Shown here: in pieces, positions 1 through 8,154 of the stretch
Layout: the number at the start of each line of letters is the position of its first letter
How positions within the stretch are numbered: the first letter of the stretch is position 1
Assembly (NCBI GenBank): GCA_964611385.1
Contig: CAZSXS010000064.1
Span: 1 to 21,580, forward strand
Reading direction: 5' to 3'
Length of the DNA: 21,580 nt
From: CAZSXS01 sp964611385
GTDB lineage: Bacteria > Bacillota > Clostridia > Lachnospirales > CAYPQA01
Translations under genes and position numbers: made by a program
Notes under the pieces: model-generated
The model's database searches: none
Seen by the model: the letters and a program-made list of their open reading frames with translations, nothing else
Told to the model about the DNA's origin: nothing

Positions 1-37
1 AAAAGCTGACTCCTGTCCAATACAGAAATCAGCTTTT
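1..37 (-). terminator. Likely terminator of the rpiR gene
   Basis: A 9-bp inverted repeat (AAAAGCTGA at 1-9, TCAGCTTTT at 29-37) encloses an inner CTGT/ACAG pairing. It lies directly after the stop codon of the minus-strand regulator gene and ends in a T run on that strand. The window edge cuts off what follows. Confidence 0.6.
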
Positions 38-41
38 AGTT

Positions 42-977
42 TCATAGGTTTTTTTTAGCTGTCCTTGACAATGGTTCCACTTTATAGGTCCGATGGGGAT
101 TTTTATCTTTTCTTGTCTTGGATTTTTTATGAGATCTACAGCTGTCGTAGCTCTTTTGCAAGTTCGGTTTAATGTTTTCATAGTCTTGGCTTGCGATGGC
201 CGTAAAGAGTACATCCACCACCATCAACTGTGCCGTGCGAGAAACCATAGCCCCGCTACGGAGTTCGATCTCAGGAGCAGAGGTATAGATGACATAATCC
301 GCATTTCGGGTAAAGTCGTTTTTGGTGTACTTCGTAACCGCCACAGTGGTCGCACCGGTTTTTTTTGCAATCTCCAGCAGTTCAATCATGTCCAGGGTCA
401 AGCCAGAATAGGAAAAGATAACCGCCACATCCTCCTCGGTCATGGTAGAGGCATAGGTAAGCTGGATCAGTAAATCCTTGGTCATGCATACATTCTTTCC
501 GATCCGCAGCAGCTTATAATAAAAATCCTCTGCCACTGTTCCGGAAGCACCCACGCCAAACACCTTGATGGATCTGGCTGTAATCAGCCTACTTACCACT
601 TCACTGATGACCTTTTCGTCTAATAGACGCATGGTATCCTCAATCGATTGGATAGAGTTATGCTTAATAAAGCTTTTGATGGCTTCAATATTGTCCTTAT
701 TCTTGATGTCGGTATGTTGGTCTGCGCTGTGGTTCTCAAAAGCTAAGCTGTTAAAGTCATAGATGATCGATTTCTTAAGCTCCTTAAAGCCTGAGTAACC
801 GATTGATTTTGAAAACCGGACTATAGAAGCGTGGCTGACTTTTGCTTCCTCTGCTAATTCCTCCAGGGACAGTCTTAAAACGCTGGAGATATTCCCTAAG
901 ATAAAATCGGCTACTCTCTTTTCGCTGTTACACAAGTCTGGATACATTTCTTTCGTCTTAATTTCAATGTTCGTCAT
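42..977 (-). CDS. RpiR/MurR-family transcriptional regulator with SIS domain
   Basis: This 311-residue protein has the two-part RpiR layout. An N-terminal helix-turn-helix domain spans about residues 1-77, with the family core LAEEAKVSHASIVRFSKSIG at 41-60. A SIS sugar-phosphate binding domain spans about 128-260 (GVGASGTVAEDF near 141, then FSYSGLT near 188). Family members sense phosphosugars and control amino-sugar or sugar genes; Bacillus subtilis MurR controls the MurNAc genes. Its position beside murK and opposite amiE-nagZ-anmK suggests it regulates cell-wall sugar recovery (inference). The last ~35 residues are very basic and run past the usual end of the family (about 280 residues). 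An AAGGTG site lies about 5 nt before the ATG. No promoter of its own is clear, so it may be co-transcribed with murK, 119 nt upstream. Confidence 0.88.
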   Translation of the reverse strand: MTNIEIKTKEMYPDLCNSEKRVADFILGNISSVLRLSLEELAEEAKVSHASIVRFSKSIGYSGFKELKKSIIYDFNSLAFENHSADQHTDIKNKDNIEAIKSFIKHNSIQSIEDTMRLLDEKVISEVVSRLITARSIKVFGVGASGTVAEDFYYKLLRIGKNVCMTKDLLIQLTYASTMTEEDVAVIFSYSGLTLDMIELLEIAKKTGATTVAVTKYTKNDFTRNADYVIYTSAPEIELRSGAMVSRTAQLMVVDVLFTAIASQDYENIKPNLQKSYDSCRSHKKSKTRKDKNPHRTYKVEPLSRTAKKNL

Positions 978-1096
978 GTGGGCACCTTACGGATTTCTCC
1001 TTATCTAAATAGTCTTGTCTTGGTGTCGCTTTTCTCATTCACGCTCTGCTTGTGGAGTCGCTACGACTGGGTAACTGTTCAAGAGGCTGGGAGTAC

Positions 1097-2008
1097 TCAT
1101 TGATTGTTTCTGGCTATTTTTAAAGCACCAGAGACATTTTCGTTTTTCGACAGAATAATTTCCGCTTTTGGGTACCACTCCAAAATTTCCTCTGTCACCT
1201 GCCTGCGGACATAGCTGTTATGTTTAAAAACACCACCTACTAAAATTACGGCAAGATCATCAGATAGTCTTGCACTTTTCTTAGCTGCTACAAATAGCTG
1301 AAACAGTTCCGAGCCGGCGCGTTTTAAGATCTCCAAGCTAAGTTTGTCTCCCTTCCCGGCTGCCTGATCCACTAGCTGGGCATAAGAGGCCATCTTTGCT
1401 TTATTAAACGCTGGGTCATGAATTTTTGCAATGATCTCTTTAGGGGTATGAGTGGAAAAGGCCTGTAAAAGTAGGTCGGTAAGCATCGTTTCTTCGCATC
1501 TGCCGTCATAGGACCTTAACAGGGTATTCATGGCTTCTTTGGCAATCCAGTAGGCACTTCCCTCGTCTCCGAGAATATGTCCCCAACCACCAACTCTCGC
1601 CTGTTCTCCGGAAATGTTTCTTGCATACCCGATGGAACCAGTACCGGCTATAAGGACAACTCCGTCCTTGTTTTCCGTATTGGCATAAAGGGGGATCTCC
1701 ATATCTCCAACTACTTTTATTTTCTCGCAGGCAGTAAGCTTAAACAGAATCTCACTTAGAATTTTCTCTGCATTTTCTGCAGTAATGCCCGCTGTGCCAA
1801 GGCAGACGCTTACTGGTGTGAGAGCAGGACATTGCGCTTTGGCTTGGTCGAATAAGCCCTTTAAATGATCGGCAACCTGTTCGGCACTGTTGGAAGTTAA
1901 GTTGGAGGCACCTCCAAAGACTTCGCAGCAGATTTTTCCGCTTTCCACTTCCTCGGCGCAAAGATGCGTCTTGGTTCCCCCGCCGTCAATTCCTATGATA
2001 CATTTCAT
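1097..2008 (-). CDS. murK: N-acetylmuramic acid / N-acetylglucosamine kinase (BadF/BadG ATPase family)
   Basis: This 303-residue sugar kinase belongs to the BcrAD/BadFG (ASKHA) fold. Residues 6-15 carry the phosphate-1 motif GIDGGGTKTH, D102 sits in the catalytic-aspartate position (GDMEIPLYA), IAGTGSIGYA is at 120-129 and GGWGHILGDEGSAYWIA starts at 140. In Clostridium acetobutylicum, MurK of this family phosphorylates both MurNAc and GlcNAc at C6 in the cytoplasm. The amiE-nagZ-anmK operon opposite favours MurK over a plain GlcNAc kinase, but sequence alone does not separate them. The start is set at the inner ATG: AGGAG lies about 9 nt before it, while an ATG 48 nt further upstream has no ribosome site. 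The gene lies about 100 nt inside a promoter-like sequence formed by the end of a 103-bp repeat. Confidence 0.82.
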   Translation of the reverse strand: MKCIIGIDGGGTKTHLCAEEVESGKICCEVFGGASNLTSNSAEQVADHLKGLFDQAKAQCPALTPVSVCLGTAGITAENAEKILSEILFKLTACEKIKVVGDMEIPLYANTENKDGVVLIAGTGSIGYARNISGEQARVGGWGHILGDEGSAYWIAKEAMNTLLRSYDGRCEETMLTDLLLQAFSTHTPKEIIAKIHDPAFNKAKMASYAQLVDQAAGKGDKLSLEILKRAGSELFQLFVAAKKSARLSDDLAVILVGGVFKHNSYVRRQVTEEILEWYPKAEIILSKNENVSGALKIARNNQ

Positions 2009-2112
2009 TTTCAAAACTCCTATTCTCCTAATATACTCGTTTAGATGATGGATCACGTCTCAAAAGTACTCCGATTCAATAGGTTTTATTCTTAGATTAC
2101 GGCTTTATGCAG

Positions 2113-2142
2113 TCTATACTTAGTCTCTTAAACATTTACCAA
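2113..2142 (-). promoter_or_regulatory. Promoter-like left end of repeat copy A, facing murK
   Basis: On the minus strand TTGGTA (2142-2137), an 18-nt spacer and TATAGA (2118-2113) form a sigma-A-like promoter about 100 nt before murK. The same arrangement occurs at the matching end of copies B and C, facing yunB and galT. Confidence 0.45.
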
Positions 2143-2217
2143 GCCGCCATCATTCCACCTGGTTCAATTCTATTGTTTTGGGCGGCGGCTTTGCAAAGCT
2201 GATCGTGACTGAGTATA
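2115..2217 (+). repeat. 103-bp interspersed repeat, family 1, copy A
   Basis: The element lies in the divergent gap between murK and the amiE operon. Its ends are inverted (TATACTTAGTC at 2115-2125, GACTGAGTATA at 2207-2217). Inside is a GC-rich stem of about 14 bp built from AAGCCGCC near 2141 and GGCGGCTT near 2184 plus flanking TTTGC-type bases, with a ~35-nt variable loop. By hand alignment without gaps, copy A matches copy B (reversed) at 92 of 103 positions and copy C at 86 of 103. The loop varies most. The rest of the 422-nt gap holds the promoter below and AT-rich sequence; I see no gene in it. The right end also resembles a promoter on the plus strand: TTGCAA (2191), 17 nt, TATAAC (2214). 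Confidence 0.9.
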
Positions 2218-2276
2218 ACATGAGATATTTCAAAAAACAAGAAAATGAAAATTTTTTTTATACAATCGAAACAATA

Positions 2277-2305
2277 TTGACAATAATTTTCACATAGACT
2301 ATAGT
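2277..2305 (+). promoter_or_regulatory. Sigma-A-type promoter of the amiE-nagZ-anmK operon
   Basis: TTGACA at 2277-2282, a 17-nt spacer and TATAGT at 2300-2305 match the consensus closely in AT-rich DNA. Transcription would begin near 2312, giving a leader of about 120 nt before amiE. I see no clear operator palindrome in that leader. Confidence 0.7.
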
Positions 2306-2430
2306 ACTTCCAAACAAACAGCTTCTGAATCTCAAACAATTTTTAATTGTATTTCATTATTATTTGATGAATATTGACTAAAATTTAATCTACTTCGGTT
2401 AAATTTAGATTCAAAAAAGGAGGAAGCCTT

Positions 2431-3510
2431 ATGATTGAAAAAAACAACAAAAAACTTGGAGATGTATGCTTGAAGACTTTTGTTGAGAAGCCATTTGCAA
2501 AATCCCTTGCTTTAATAAAGGAAGGAATGGAGCTCGCGTACTACACAGATTATGCTGTGGCCATCGGACAAGGAGAACAACTGTATGCCAAAGCAGGGAC
2601 CAAGGAGGGTCAGCTTTTTGACCTCGCCTCGATATCCAAGATTATGGTAACGACTATGCTGGCCTTAAAACTCATTGAACAAGGGAGGCTTGGGCTGTTT
2701 GATTCCCTCTCTTTGTTTTATGAAAATGTTTATGACAAGGGCGATATTACCATCCGCCATTTGATGACCCATTCCAGCGGGATGCCACCTCATATCATGT
2801 TAGAGGACTTTACGACTCCAGAGTGTGCTGTGGATTATATTTTGAAGCAACCCCTGGACTATCCAACGGGCAGCGAGGTGGCTTATAGCTGCATGGGTTA
2901 TATTGTCTTGGGGGACATCATTGCGAAAATAATGAAGAAGCCTTTGGATGTGCTGGCCAAGGAATACGTTTTTGAGCCTCTGCAAATGAAGACCGCCTGT
3001 TATAATCCACAAGGTGCGACAGCCGGGAACCGCTTTGAGCCTAGCTTCACCGCTGATGGCTTCAAGCTTTCCGTAGATGATGAAAATGCCAGGTTTTTGG
3101 GTGGGGTATCCGGCAACGCTGGGGTTTTTGGGAGCTTGGATGATTGCATTCACTATGCCTCCATGCTGTCTCAGGGGGGAAGGTTTCAGGACAAGGCCTT
3201 TTTAACGAAGCCTACCTTTAAGAATATGATCTATGATTACACCCCAAGCTATTCAGAACACCGAGGGCTAGGACTGATCCTAAAGGACAAAGCACTATCT
3301 GCTGCCGGGGATCTTTTTTCTGACGGCAGTTACGGGCATACGGGTTATACAGGGACTTCAATTTATGTTGACAAAAAAACAAGGCTCTATGTGGTGTTCT
3401 TAACCGACGCTGTCCACAAATGCTTTCATAATAAGCCCAGCTTCTTGCGTTTCCGACGGCTCTTACATAACAGAATCCTGTCAGAGTTTTACTCTGCGAT
3501 GGAGCAATAA
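2431..3510 (+). CDS. amiE: Serine hydrolase of the class C beta-lactamase / AmiE family, putative MurNAc-L-alanine amidase
   Basis: This 359-residue protein has the three active-site motifs of penicillin-binding-type serine hydrolases. SISK at 67-70 gives the nucleophile S67 and K70, YSC at 152-154 replaces the usual YxN, and HTG is at 303-305. In B. subtilis the MurNAc operon encodes AmiE (YbbE), a member of this family that removes the stem peptide from muropeptides next to NagZ. The same pairing with nagZ, 27 nt downstream, makes that role the best inference here; a general beta-lactamase-like esterase is the alternative. No signal peptide is visible, so unlike the exported Bacillus enzyme it should act in the cytoplasm. 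AGGAGG ends 7 nt before the ATG. Confidence 0.78.
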   Translation: MIEKNNKKLGDVCLKTFVEKPFAKSLALIKEGMELAYYTDYAVAIGQGEQLYAKAGTKEGQLFDLASISKIMVTTMLALKLIEQGRLGLFDSLSLFYENVYDKGDITIRHLMTHSSGMPPHIMLEDFTTPECAVDYILKQPLDYPTGSEVAYSCMGYIVLGDIIAKIMKKPLDVLAKEYVFEPLQMKTACYNPQGATAGNRFEPSFTADGFKLSVDDENARFLGGVSGNAGVFGSLDDCIHYASMLSQGGRFQDKAFLTKPTFKNMIYDYTPSYSEHRGLGLILKDKALSAAGDLFSDGSYGHTGYTGTSIYVDKKTRLYVVFLTDAVHKCFHNKPSFLRFRRLLHNRILSEFYSAMEQ

Positions 3511-3537
3511 ATAATAAATCATTGGAGGTTATTAACG

Positions 3538-5121
3538 ATGTTGACCAATATGCAGAATCAAGTGCAATACCAGCAGCCACAAACAGAGTACCATTTGCAA
3601 GTCGAGTACGGTATTGAGGAAAGAATCAAAACCATGACCATCAAGCAAAAGGTGGGGCAACTCATGGTGGTCGGCTTTCAGAAGCCGGAACTTTCGAAGG
3701 AAGATGTTGAGCACTTACAGACCCATTCCTTTGGAAATTTCATTTACTTCAAGCACAACATCGCTAACAAGGAGCAGATCCTTGCGCTGAGTCAAAGACT
3801 GCGGGAAATCGGCGGGGAGGATGCCTTTATTTGCATTGACCAGGAAGGGGGCATGGTGACGCGGATATTTAACGGAGCCACCTTCTTTCCTGGAGCCATG
3901 GCCGTCGCCCAGTCCGGCGACCCAGAAAACGCCCGAAAGGTGGGCGAAATCATGGGTGAGGAACTGTTAAGCCTTGGGATCAACTTCAACCTTGCCCCTG
4001 TTCTTGATATCAACAGTAACCCCAACAATCCGGTTATTGGGGTGCGCTCCTTTGGGGACAGCAAGGAAACGGTTACAGCCTTTGGCACAAGGTATATCGA
4101 AGGGTTGCAATCCAAGGGCGTTCTTGCTACAGCAAAGCACTTCCCAGGACACGGAGACACCGCCTCTGACTCCCACTATACCCTTCCTCTGATCAATCAT
4201 CCCTTGGATCGGCTGCTTGACTTTGAGTTAGTCCCCTTTAAGGCTGCTATTGATGGTGGAATCGGGGCGGTAATGACCTCCCATATTCTTTTTAAGACTG
4301 TTGACGAAGAGCGACCGGCCACCCTTTCCGAAAAAGTTTTGACAGGACTCTTGCGGAAAAGACTTGGCTTTGAGGGGCTGATCATTACCGATGACATGGA
4401 AATGAAGGCCATAGCAGATACCGTGGGATCGGCAGAAGGCGTTTTGTTGGCCATTCAAGCCGGGGCTGACTTGGTTTGCGTCAGCCACACCCGAAGCACG
4501 CAGAAGCTTGCGTATGAGCGCTTGATGAAAGCCGTAACGAACGGAGAGCTCAGTGAGGAGCGCATTGACCAAAGCCTGCGAAGAATTTTAAAGGCCAAAG
4601 CACAATTTAAGGTTAGTGAATACGATACCGTTACCCAGGAGGACTATGCAAAGCACCAGGCGTTTTCTAAGGAGTTGAGTCAGAAAAGTATACGGCTGCT
4701 TCGCGGCTCCTTGGATCATCTGCAAGCGGGTAAAACCCTGTTTATTTCTTCCTCTCCCATTTCTTTGAACGATGCCGACGGTGTCCTTGAAGAAAGCAAG
4801 GCTCTGCTACCAGGACATTGCGACTATCTTACGGTTAAAGACAGTTCTAGCAGTCAATCGCAGGAGATCGTAAAGAAGGCTGCCGCGTATGATAATGTGC
4901 TCTTTTTGTCTTACAATGCCTCCATGTTTCCAAGTCAAGTTCAATTGGTTCAGGACCTATACAAGCAAAACAACAAACTTGTTGTGATTGCTTCCCGGAA
5001 CCCAAACGATATCTTGCTGTTCGAGGAAGTGCAAAACTATGTAGCGACTTATGAGTATACCAAGCAGGCGATGGAAGCCTTAACGGCGTTTTTGGCTCCC
5101 TATATGCCGGAGGTGCAGTAG
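3538..5121 (+). CDS. nagZ: Family 3 beta-N-acetylglucosaminidase NagZ
   Basis: This 527-residue glycoside hydrolase family 3 enzyme splits GlcNAc from MurNAc (or anhydro-MurNAc) in wall fragments. Residues 200-213 carry the family signature KHFPGHGDTASDSH, whose D211/H213 pair corresponds to the Asp-His acid/base dyad known from Bacillus NagZ. The nucleophile should be D285 in ITDDMEM. The TIM-barrel domain covers about 33-345. A C-terminal domain of about 160 residues follows, as in the two-domain Gram-positive type rather than the short Proteobacterial one. No signal peptide or lipobox is seen, so it appears cytoplasmic. GGAGG lies 9 nt before the ATG. It is the middle gene of the operon, 38 nt before anmK. 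Confidence 0.92.
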   Translation: MLTNMQNQVQYQQPQTEYHLQVEYGIEERIKTMTIKQKVGQLMVVGFQKPELSKEDVEHLQTHSFGNFIYFKHNIANKEQILALSQRLREIGGEDAFICIDQEGGMVTRIFNGATFFPGAMAVAQSGDPENARKVGEIMGEELLSLGINFNLAPVLDINSNPNNPVIGVRSFGDSKETVTAFGTRYIEGLQSKGVLATAKHFPGHGDTASDSHYTLPLINHPLDRLLDFELVPFKAAIDGGIGAVMTSHILFKTVDEERPATLSEKVLTGLLRKRLGFEGLIITDDMEMKAIADTVGSAEGVLLAIQAGADLVCVSHTRSTQKLAYERLMKAVTNGELSEERIDQSLRRILKAKAQFKVSEYDTVTQEDYAKHQAFSKELSQKSIRLLRGSLDHLQAGKTLFISSSPISLNDADGVLEESKALLPGHCDYLTVKDSSSSQSQEIVKKAAAYDNVLFLSYNASMFPSQVQLVQDLYKQNNKLVVIASRNPNDILLFEEVQNYVATYEYTKQAMEALTAFLAPYMPEVQ

Positions 5122-5159
5122 GGGATTGCAAAAGAACAGCAAGGAGAAAGCAGAGAAAA

Positions 5160-6323
5160 ATGAAGAGTTTAATTGATATCTTTGAAAAGCAAGAAAGGCT
5201 GGTCGCCGGAATCATGTCCGGAACCTCTGTAGATGGGGTCGATGTGGCGATCGTGAAACTGAAGGGCAGCTTTACGGACACAAAGGCAGAGCTGGTGGCT
5301 TTTGAGAACATCCCCTTTCACCCGGCCATTCGAACCGAGATTTTCAAGCTGTTTGACGAGCAGATTTCCAACAATAAGCTGATCTGCTCCATGAACTTTG
5401 TACTGGGGGAGGTTTTTGCCGATGCAGTGATCAAAACCTGCGCCAAAAACAAGATCCCTTTGTCTGATTTAGACTTAATCGGTTCCCACGGGCAGACGGT
5501 TTATCATTTGCCGACCAAGGAGAATTTTCACGGCTATGCCCTCAACTCCACCCTGCAAATCGGAGAAGCCGCCGTCATAGCTGAAAAGACCCAAACCATT
5601 ACTGTCTCAGACTTTCGGGTTGCGGATATGGCGGCAGGCGGAAACGGCGCGCCTTTGGTTCCTTATACGGAGTTTTGTCTTTATCGGGAGGAAAGTACCA
5701 TTGGCCTCCTAAATGTGGGCGGTATTGCTAACATTACGATTTTACCGCCGGATTTGATTGATAACATCGTTGCCTTTGACACTGGGCCCGGCAACATGGT
5801 GATTGACTGCGTCATGAGCACGCTGACCCAAGGGCAGCAAAGCTATGACAAGGGCGGGGAACTTGCCTTAATGGGGCGGGTAGACGAGGGAATGTTGAAG
5901 CACTTGCTGGAGGATGCCTACTTTCGCCAAGCTCCCCCCAAAACCTGTGGTCGGGAACAATTTGGAGTGGAGTACACCAAGGCCTTTTTACAGACGACGG
6001 AGTCGCTCAGCTTTGAAGACAAGGTAGCAACAGCAACAGCCTTGACGGCCCGAAGCGTTGCCGAAGCCTTGAAGGACTTTCCTCTCACGAAGCTGATTGT
6101 AGGCGGTGGTGGAAGTTACAACCAGGCTCTAATCCGGATGCTCAAGTCCTACTCAGGCCTGCATGTTCACACCTGGGAAGAACTGGGGGGCAACAGCGAT
6201 GCAAAAGAAGCCGTAGCCTTTGCCGTGTTGGCCAACGAAACCATCAACGGCAACCCCAGCAACGCCCCAGGAGCGACCGGCGCACGAAAGGGAAAGATAC
6301 TGGGTAAGATATCGGTTTTCTAA
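5160..6323 (+). CDS. anmK: Anhydro-N-acetylmuramic acid kinase AnmK
   Basis: This 387-residue kinase opens the 1,6-anhydro ring of anhydroMurNAc and phosphorylates it to MurNAc-6-phosphate. Typical family blocks are present: GIMSGTSVDGVD at 17-28 (ATP phosphate binding), GSHGQTVYH at 108-116, the block from DFRVAD at 151 to NGAPLVPY ending at 169, and DTGPGN at 207-212 with the likely catalytic D207. The length matches the family. AAGGAG lies about 13 nt before the ATG, a little far. It is the last gene of the operon and is followed within about 20 nt by a terminator. AnmK needs anhydro-sugars from lytic transglycosylases, and its product needs MurQ; neither gene is in the window. Confidence 0.93.
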   Translation: MKSLIDIFEKQERLVAGIMSGTSVDGVDVAIVKLKGSFTDTKAELVAFENIPFHPAIRTEIFKLFDEQISNNKLICSMNFVLGEVFADAVIKTCAKNKIPLSDLDLIGSHGQTVYHLPTKENFHGYALNSTLQIGEAAVIAEKTQTITVSDFRVADMAAGGNGAPLVPYTEFCLYREESTIGLLNVGGIANITILPPDLIDNIVAFDTGPGNMVIDCVMSTLTQGQQSYDKGGELALMGRVDEGMLKHLLEDAYFRQAPPKTCGREQFGVEYTKAFLQTTESLSFEDKVATATALTARSVAEALKDFPLTKLIVGGGGSYNQALIRMLKSYSGLHVHTWEELGGNSDAKEAVAFAVLANETINGNPSNAPGATGARKGKILGKISVF

Positions 6324-6344
6324 CAATACGCTTTTTACAATAAG

Positions 6345-6392
6345 AAAGGCAAGAGAAAAATCCCTTCAGAGGATTCTTCTCTTGCCTTTTTT
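6345..6392 (+). terminator. Terminator after anmK, probably bidirectional
   Basis: Arms AAAGGCAAGAGAA (6345-6357) and TTCTCTTGCCTTT (6376-6388) pair fully, extended inward by AAATCC with GGATTC, and a T run follows on the plus strand. The reverse strand also ends the hairpin in CCTTTCTT, so it could stop the convergent yhcH-like gene as well. Confidence 0.88.
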
Positions 6393-6446
6393 GATCGCGG
6401 TCAGCATTCTTGACCATGAACTGTGTCTATGCCTTTATTGGACTAA

Positions 6447-6890
6447 CTAAGCCTTAATCTTTATAACAATCTTTTTAACGGGAAGCCCCTTTTCAGGACG
6501 ACAGCAAGGCTTGTGGGCATCATGAGGAAAGAGAAAGTAAAACTCGCCCTTTTGAATCTTAAGGGTATTGCCTTCCCCCTGATAAAACAGCACATCCTTT
6601 TCTGGATTGTAGGGAATGGACTCAGTGAGGTTTTTGCAATCGTTGACGACTACATATTCCTCGCCTTCCAGGATGTATTGAAGGTCTATGTATTTCTTGT
6701 GCGCTTCGAAATCCACCTCGTCAAAGCCTTTGGTGCTTACGTGTTGCACCATGACGATCAGTCCAGAATCGAGCTCAAAACGCCCCGGCTCCTGGTCTTC
6801 GGTTATGGTTTGAATGTAATCAAAGGCTTCCTTGAGGCCTTCCTTTAGCGCATAGTATTTTTCTGCATTGGTAATGTGATCCCAAATCAT
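6447..6890 (-). CDS. YhcH/YjgK/YiaL family (NanQ/EbgC-like) sugar protein
   Basis: This 147-residue protein matches the cupin-like YhcH/YjgK/YiaL family. FEAHKKYIDLQYILEG is at 61-76, FPHDAHKP is at 121-128, and the protein ends in the typical KKIVIKI strand. The conserved Glu and His residues in these blocks bind a metal ion in characterised members. Relatives include the sialic-acid anomerase NanQ and the beta subunit of evolved beta-galactosidase; the exact substrate here is unknown. It lies 20 nt after divIC on the same strand, so it may be the last gene of the yabP-yabQ-divIC transcript. It also converges on anmK, which would fit a role in amino-sugar use. Its ribosome site is weak (GGGGG, about 9 nt upstream). 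Confidence 0.85.
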   Translation of the reverse strand: MIWDHITNAEKYYALKEGLKEAFDYIQTITEDQEPGRFELDSGLIVMVQHVSTKGFDEVDFEAHKKYIDLQYILEGEEYVVVNDCKNLTESIPYNPEKDVLFYQGEGNTLKIQKGEFYFLFPHDAHKPCCRPEKGLPVKKIVIKIKA

Positions 6891-6911
6891 TGGTATGTAC
6901 CCCCAGTATTC

Positions 6912-7187
6912 TTATTTTGAATCATTAATAAAGATATACTCATCCTGCATAACAAGACCCAGACGTTCCCTTGCTATTTTCTCAATATAGGCGTCATTTC
7001 CGGTCATTTCACGTTCCATTTCTAGTCGTAGCCTGTAATCCTTTTCCTGTTGAAGCTGGTCTGTTAGGGCCTTGATTTCCTGATTGTAGCTTTCAAACTT
7101 GTCGTACTGGATTGAAAACACGACCAATATCACCGAAAACAACAATATCCAAAAGCTGCCGTATAAAATGATCTTGCCTTTTCTCAT
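6912..7187 (-). CDS. divIC: Septum formation initiator DivIC/FtsB family
   Basis: This small bitopic membrane protein of 91 residues has one transmembrane helix (about 7-25) and a coiled coil (about 28-60). It ends in the family signature YIEKIARERLGLVMQDEYIF. DivIC works with FtsL and DivIB at the division septum and helps activate septal wall synthesis. The order yabP-yabQ-divIC is widely conserved in endospore-forming Firmicutes, which supports the call. It starts 18 nt after yabQ. Confidence 0.92.
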   Translation of the reverse strand: MRKGKIILYGSFWILLFSVILVVFSIQYDKFESYNQEIKALTDQLQQEKDYRLRLEMEREMTGNDAYIEKIARERLGLVMQDEYIFINDSK

Positions 7188-7205
7188 TATCCTCCTCCAA
7201 AAAAA

Positions 7206-7727
7206 CTATTTGCTTTTAAACATAATACGCAAGTCCTTAACCAGACTCTTACGTTTTATTTTTGCATATCTAAAGATTTTTTGCAACAGTTTTTTGAAGG
7301 CCTTCCAAGGTTTTTCGAGAAGCTTTCCAAGGAGCTTCAACAGCAGCTTGAAGGGAAAAAGTAGGAGATTAACAACAGACAGCAGGAGCTTAAGAACGCT
7401 TAAGATAATTTTTTCAAGGAAGGAAATGACAGACAGCATCAACTTAACAAAAAGCTCACTGATGGTAACGGAATATAAAACGAGCCCCAAAAGGGCTCCT
7501 AGTATGTAAAAACCGCGAAATTCGCCTTGGGTTTTATTTAACACAAGGTAGAACATGGCAAAGGAGGTTATCAGCCAATACAGCACATCTTCAACCTGGG
7601 TGATAAAATCGGCATGATTGATTTTTTTACGAAGGATTTTAAAAAAATCATAAAATATGCCCATAGCAAAGCCAAAAACGATGGTGACGGCAAAAAGGTA
7701 CACCTGAGAAGACATAGAAAGTATCAT
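7206..7727 (-). CDS. yabQ: Spore cortex biosynthesis protein YabQ
   Basis: This 173-residue membrane protein carries the YabQ family N-terminal pattern (SSQVYLFAVTIVFGFAMGIF, then a short basic stretch and ITQVEDVLYWL). Three hydrophobic helices are visible at about 7-25, 47-63 and 72-90. A long amphipathic Leu/Lys-rich tail follows (about 95-165, with LLLKLLGKLLEKPWKAFKKL as its core). In B. subtilis YabQ sits in the outer forespore membrane and is needed for cortex formation. It lies 20 nt after yabP and 18 nt before divIC. GGGGGGT lies just before the first ATG; an ATG four codons further in cannot be excluded. Confidence 0.9.
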   Translation of the reverse strand: MILSMSSQVYLFAVTIVFGFAMGIFYDFFKILRKKINHADFITQVEDVLYWLITSFAMFYLVLNKTQGEFRGFYILGALLGLVLYSVTISELFVKLMLSVISFLEKIILSVLKLLLSVVNLLLFPFKLLLKLLGKLLEKPWKAFKKLLQKIFRYAKIKRKSLVKDLRIMFKSK

Positions 7728-7747
7728 GATAACCCCCCAAGGAAAAG

Positions 7748-8029
7748 CTATTTAAAGAGCTTAGACAGTATGGACTTGCCTTTACCGAAGGCGGCCTGGT
7801 CTTCGTAGGAGACATTGATAATATCTCCGTCCACAGCCAACTCTCCGGCTTCCAGATTCAATTTGTTCACATGCAGATTCATCCCTCTGATAATCAAGAT
7901 ACCCATTTCCGTTTCAGCAACAATGGCCTCCTCGTCAAAGGATATGACCTCCATAACGCCTGTTACTGAGACCTGCTCTCTTTTTTCAATGGTCAGCGTA
8001 TGCTTTACGCCTCTTCTTTCATCCGACAT
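7748..8029 (-). CDS. yabP: Sporulation protein YabP
   Basis: This 93-residue protein is of the YabP/YqfC family. It starts with a short basic segment, continues with the beta-rich core LTIEKREQVSVTGVMEVISF and GILIIRGMNLHVNKLNLEAG, and ends KGKSILSKLFK. YabP is made in the mother cell under SigE in B. subtilis and is needed for cortex assembly with YabQ. AAGGGGAG lies about 6 nt before the ATG. The S4-domain gene (yabO/rlbA type) usual before yabP is absent; instead a 409-nt gap with two repeats follows upstream. No obvious SigE promoter was recognised. Confidence 0.92.
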   Translation of the reverse strand: MSDERRGVKHTLTIEKREQVSVTGVMEVISFDEEAIVAETEMGILIIRGMNLHVNKLNLEAGELAVDGDIINVSYEDQAAFGKGKSILSKLFK

Positions 8030-8154
8030 TTTCTCTCCCCTTTTCTTTTTTCTGTGGTTTACAAACCCTTGTCCTCTAATCCATACAATATATGGCTACA
8101 GGCTTAAGTTTATGACAAACTTTCCATGGAGAAGCATAGAATAGGAAAAGGGAA

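Noticed and set aside
2136..2339. 67-residue minus-strand open frame upstream of amiE
   Set aside because: It covers repeat A and the amiE promoter and has no ribosome site or plausible protein features.
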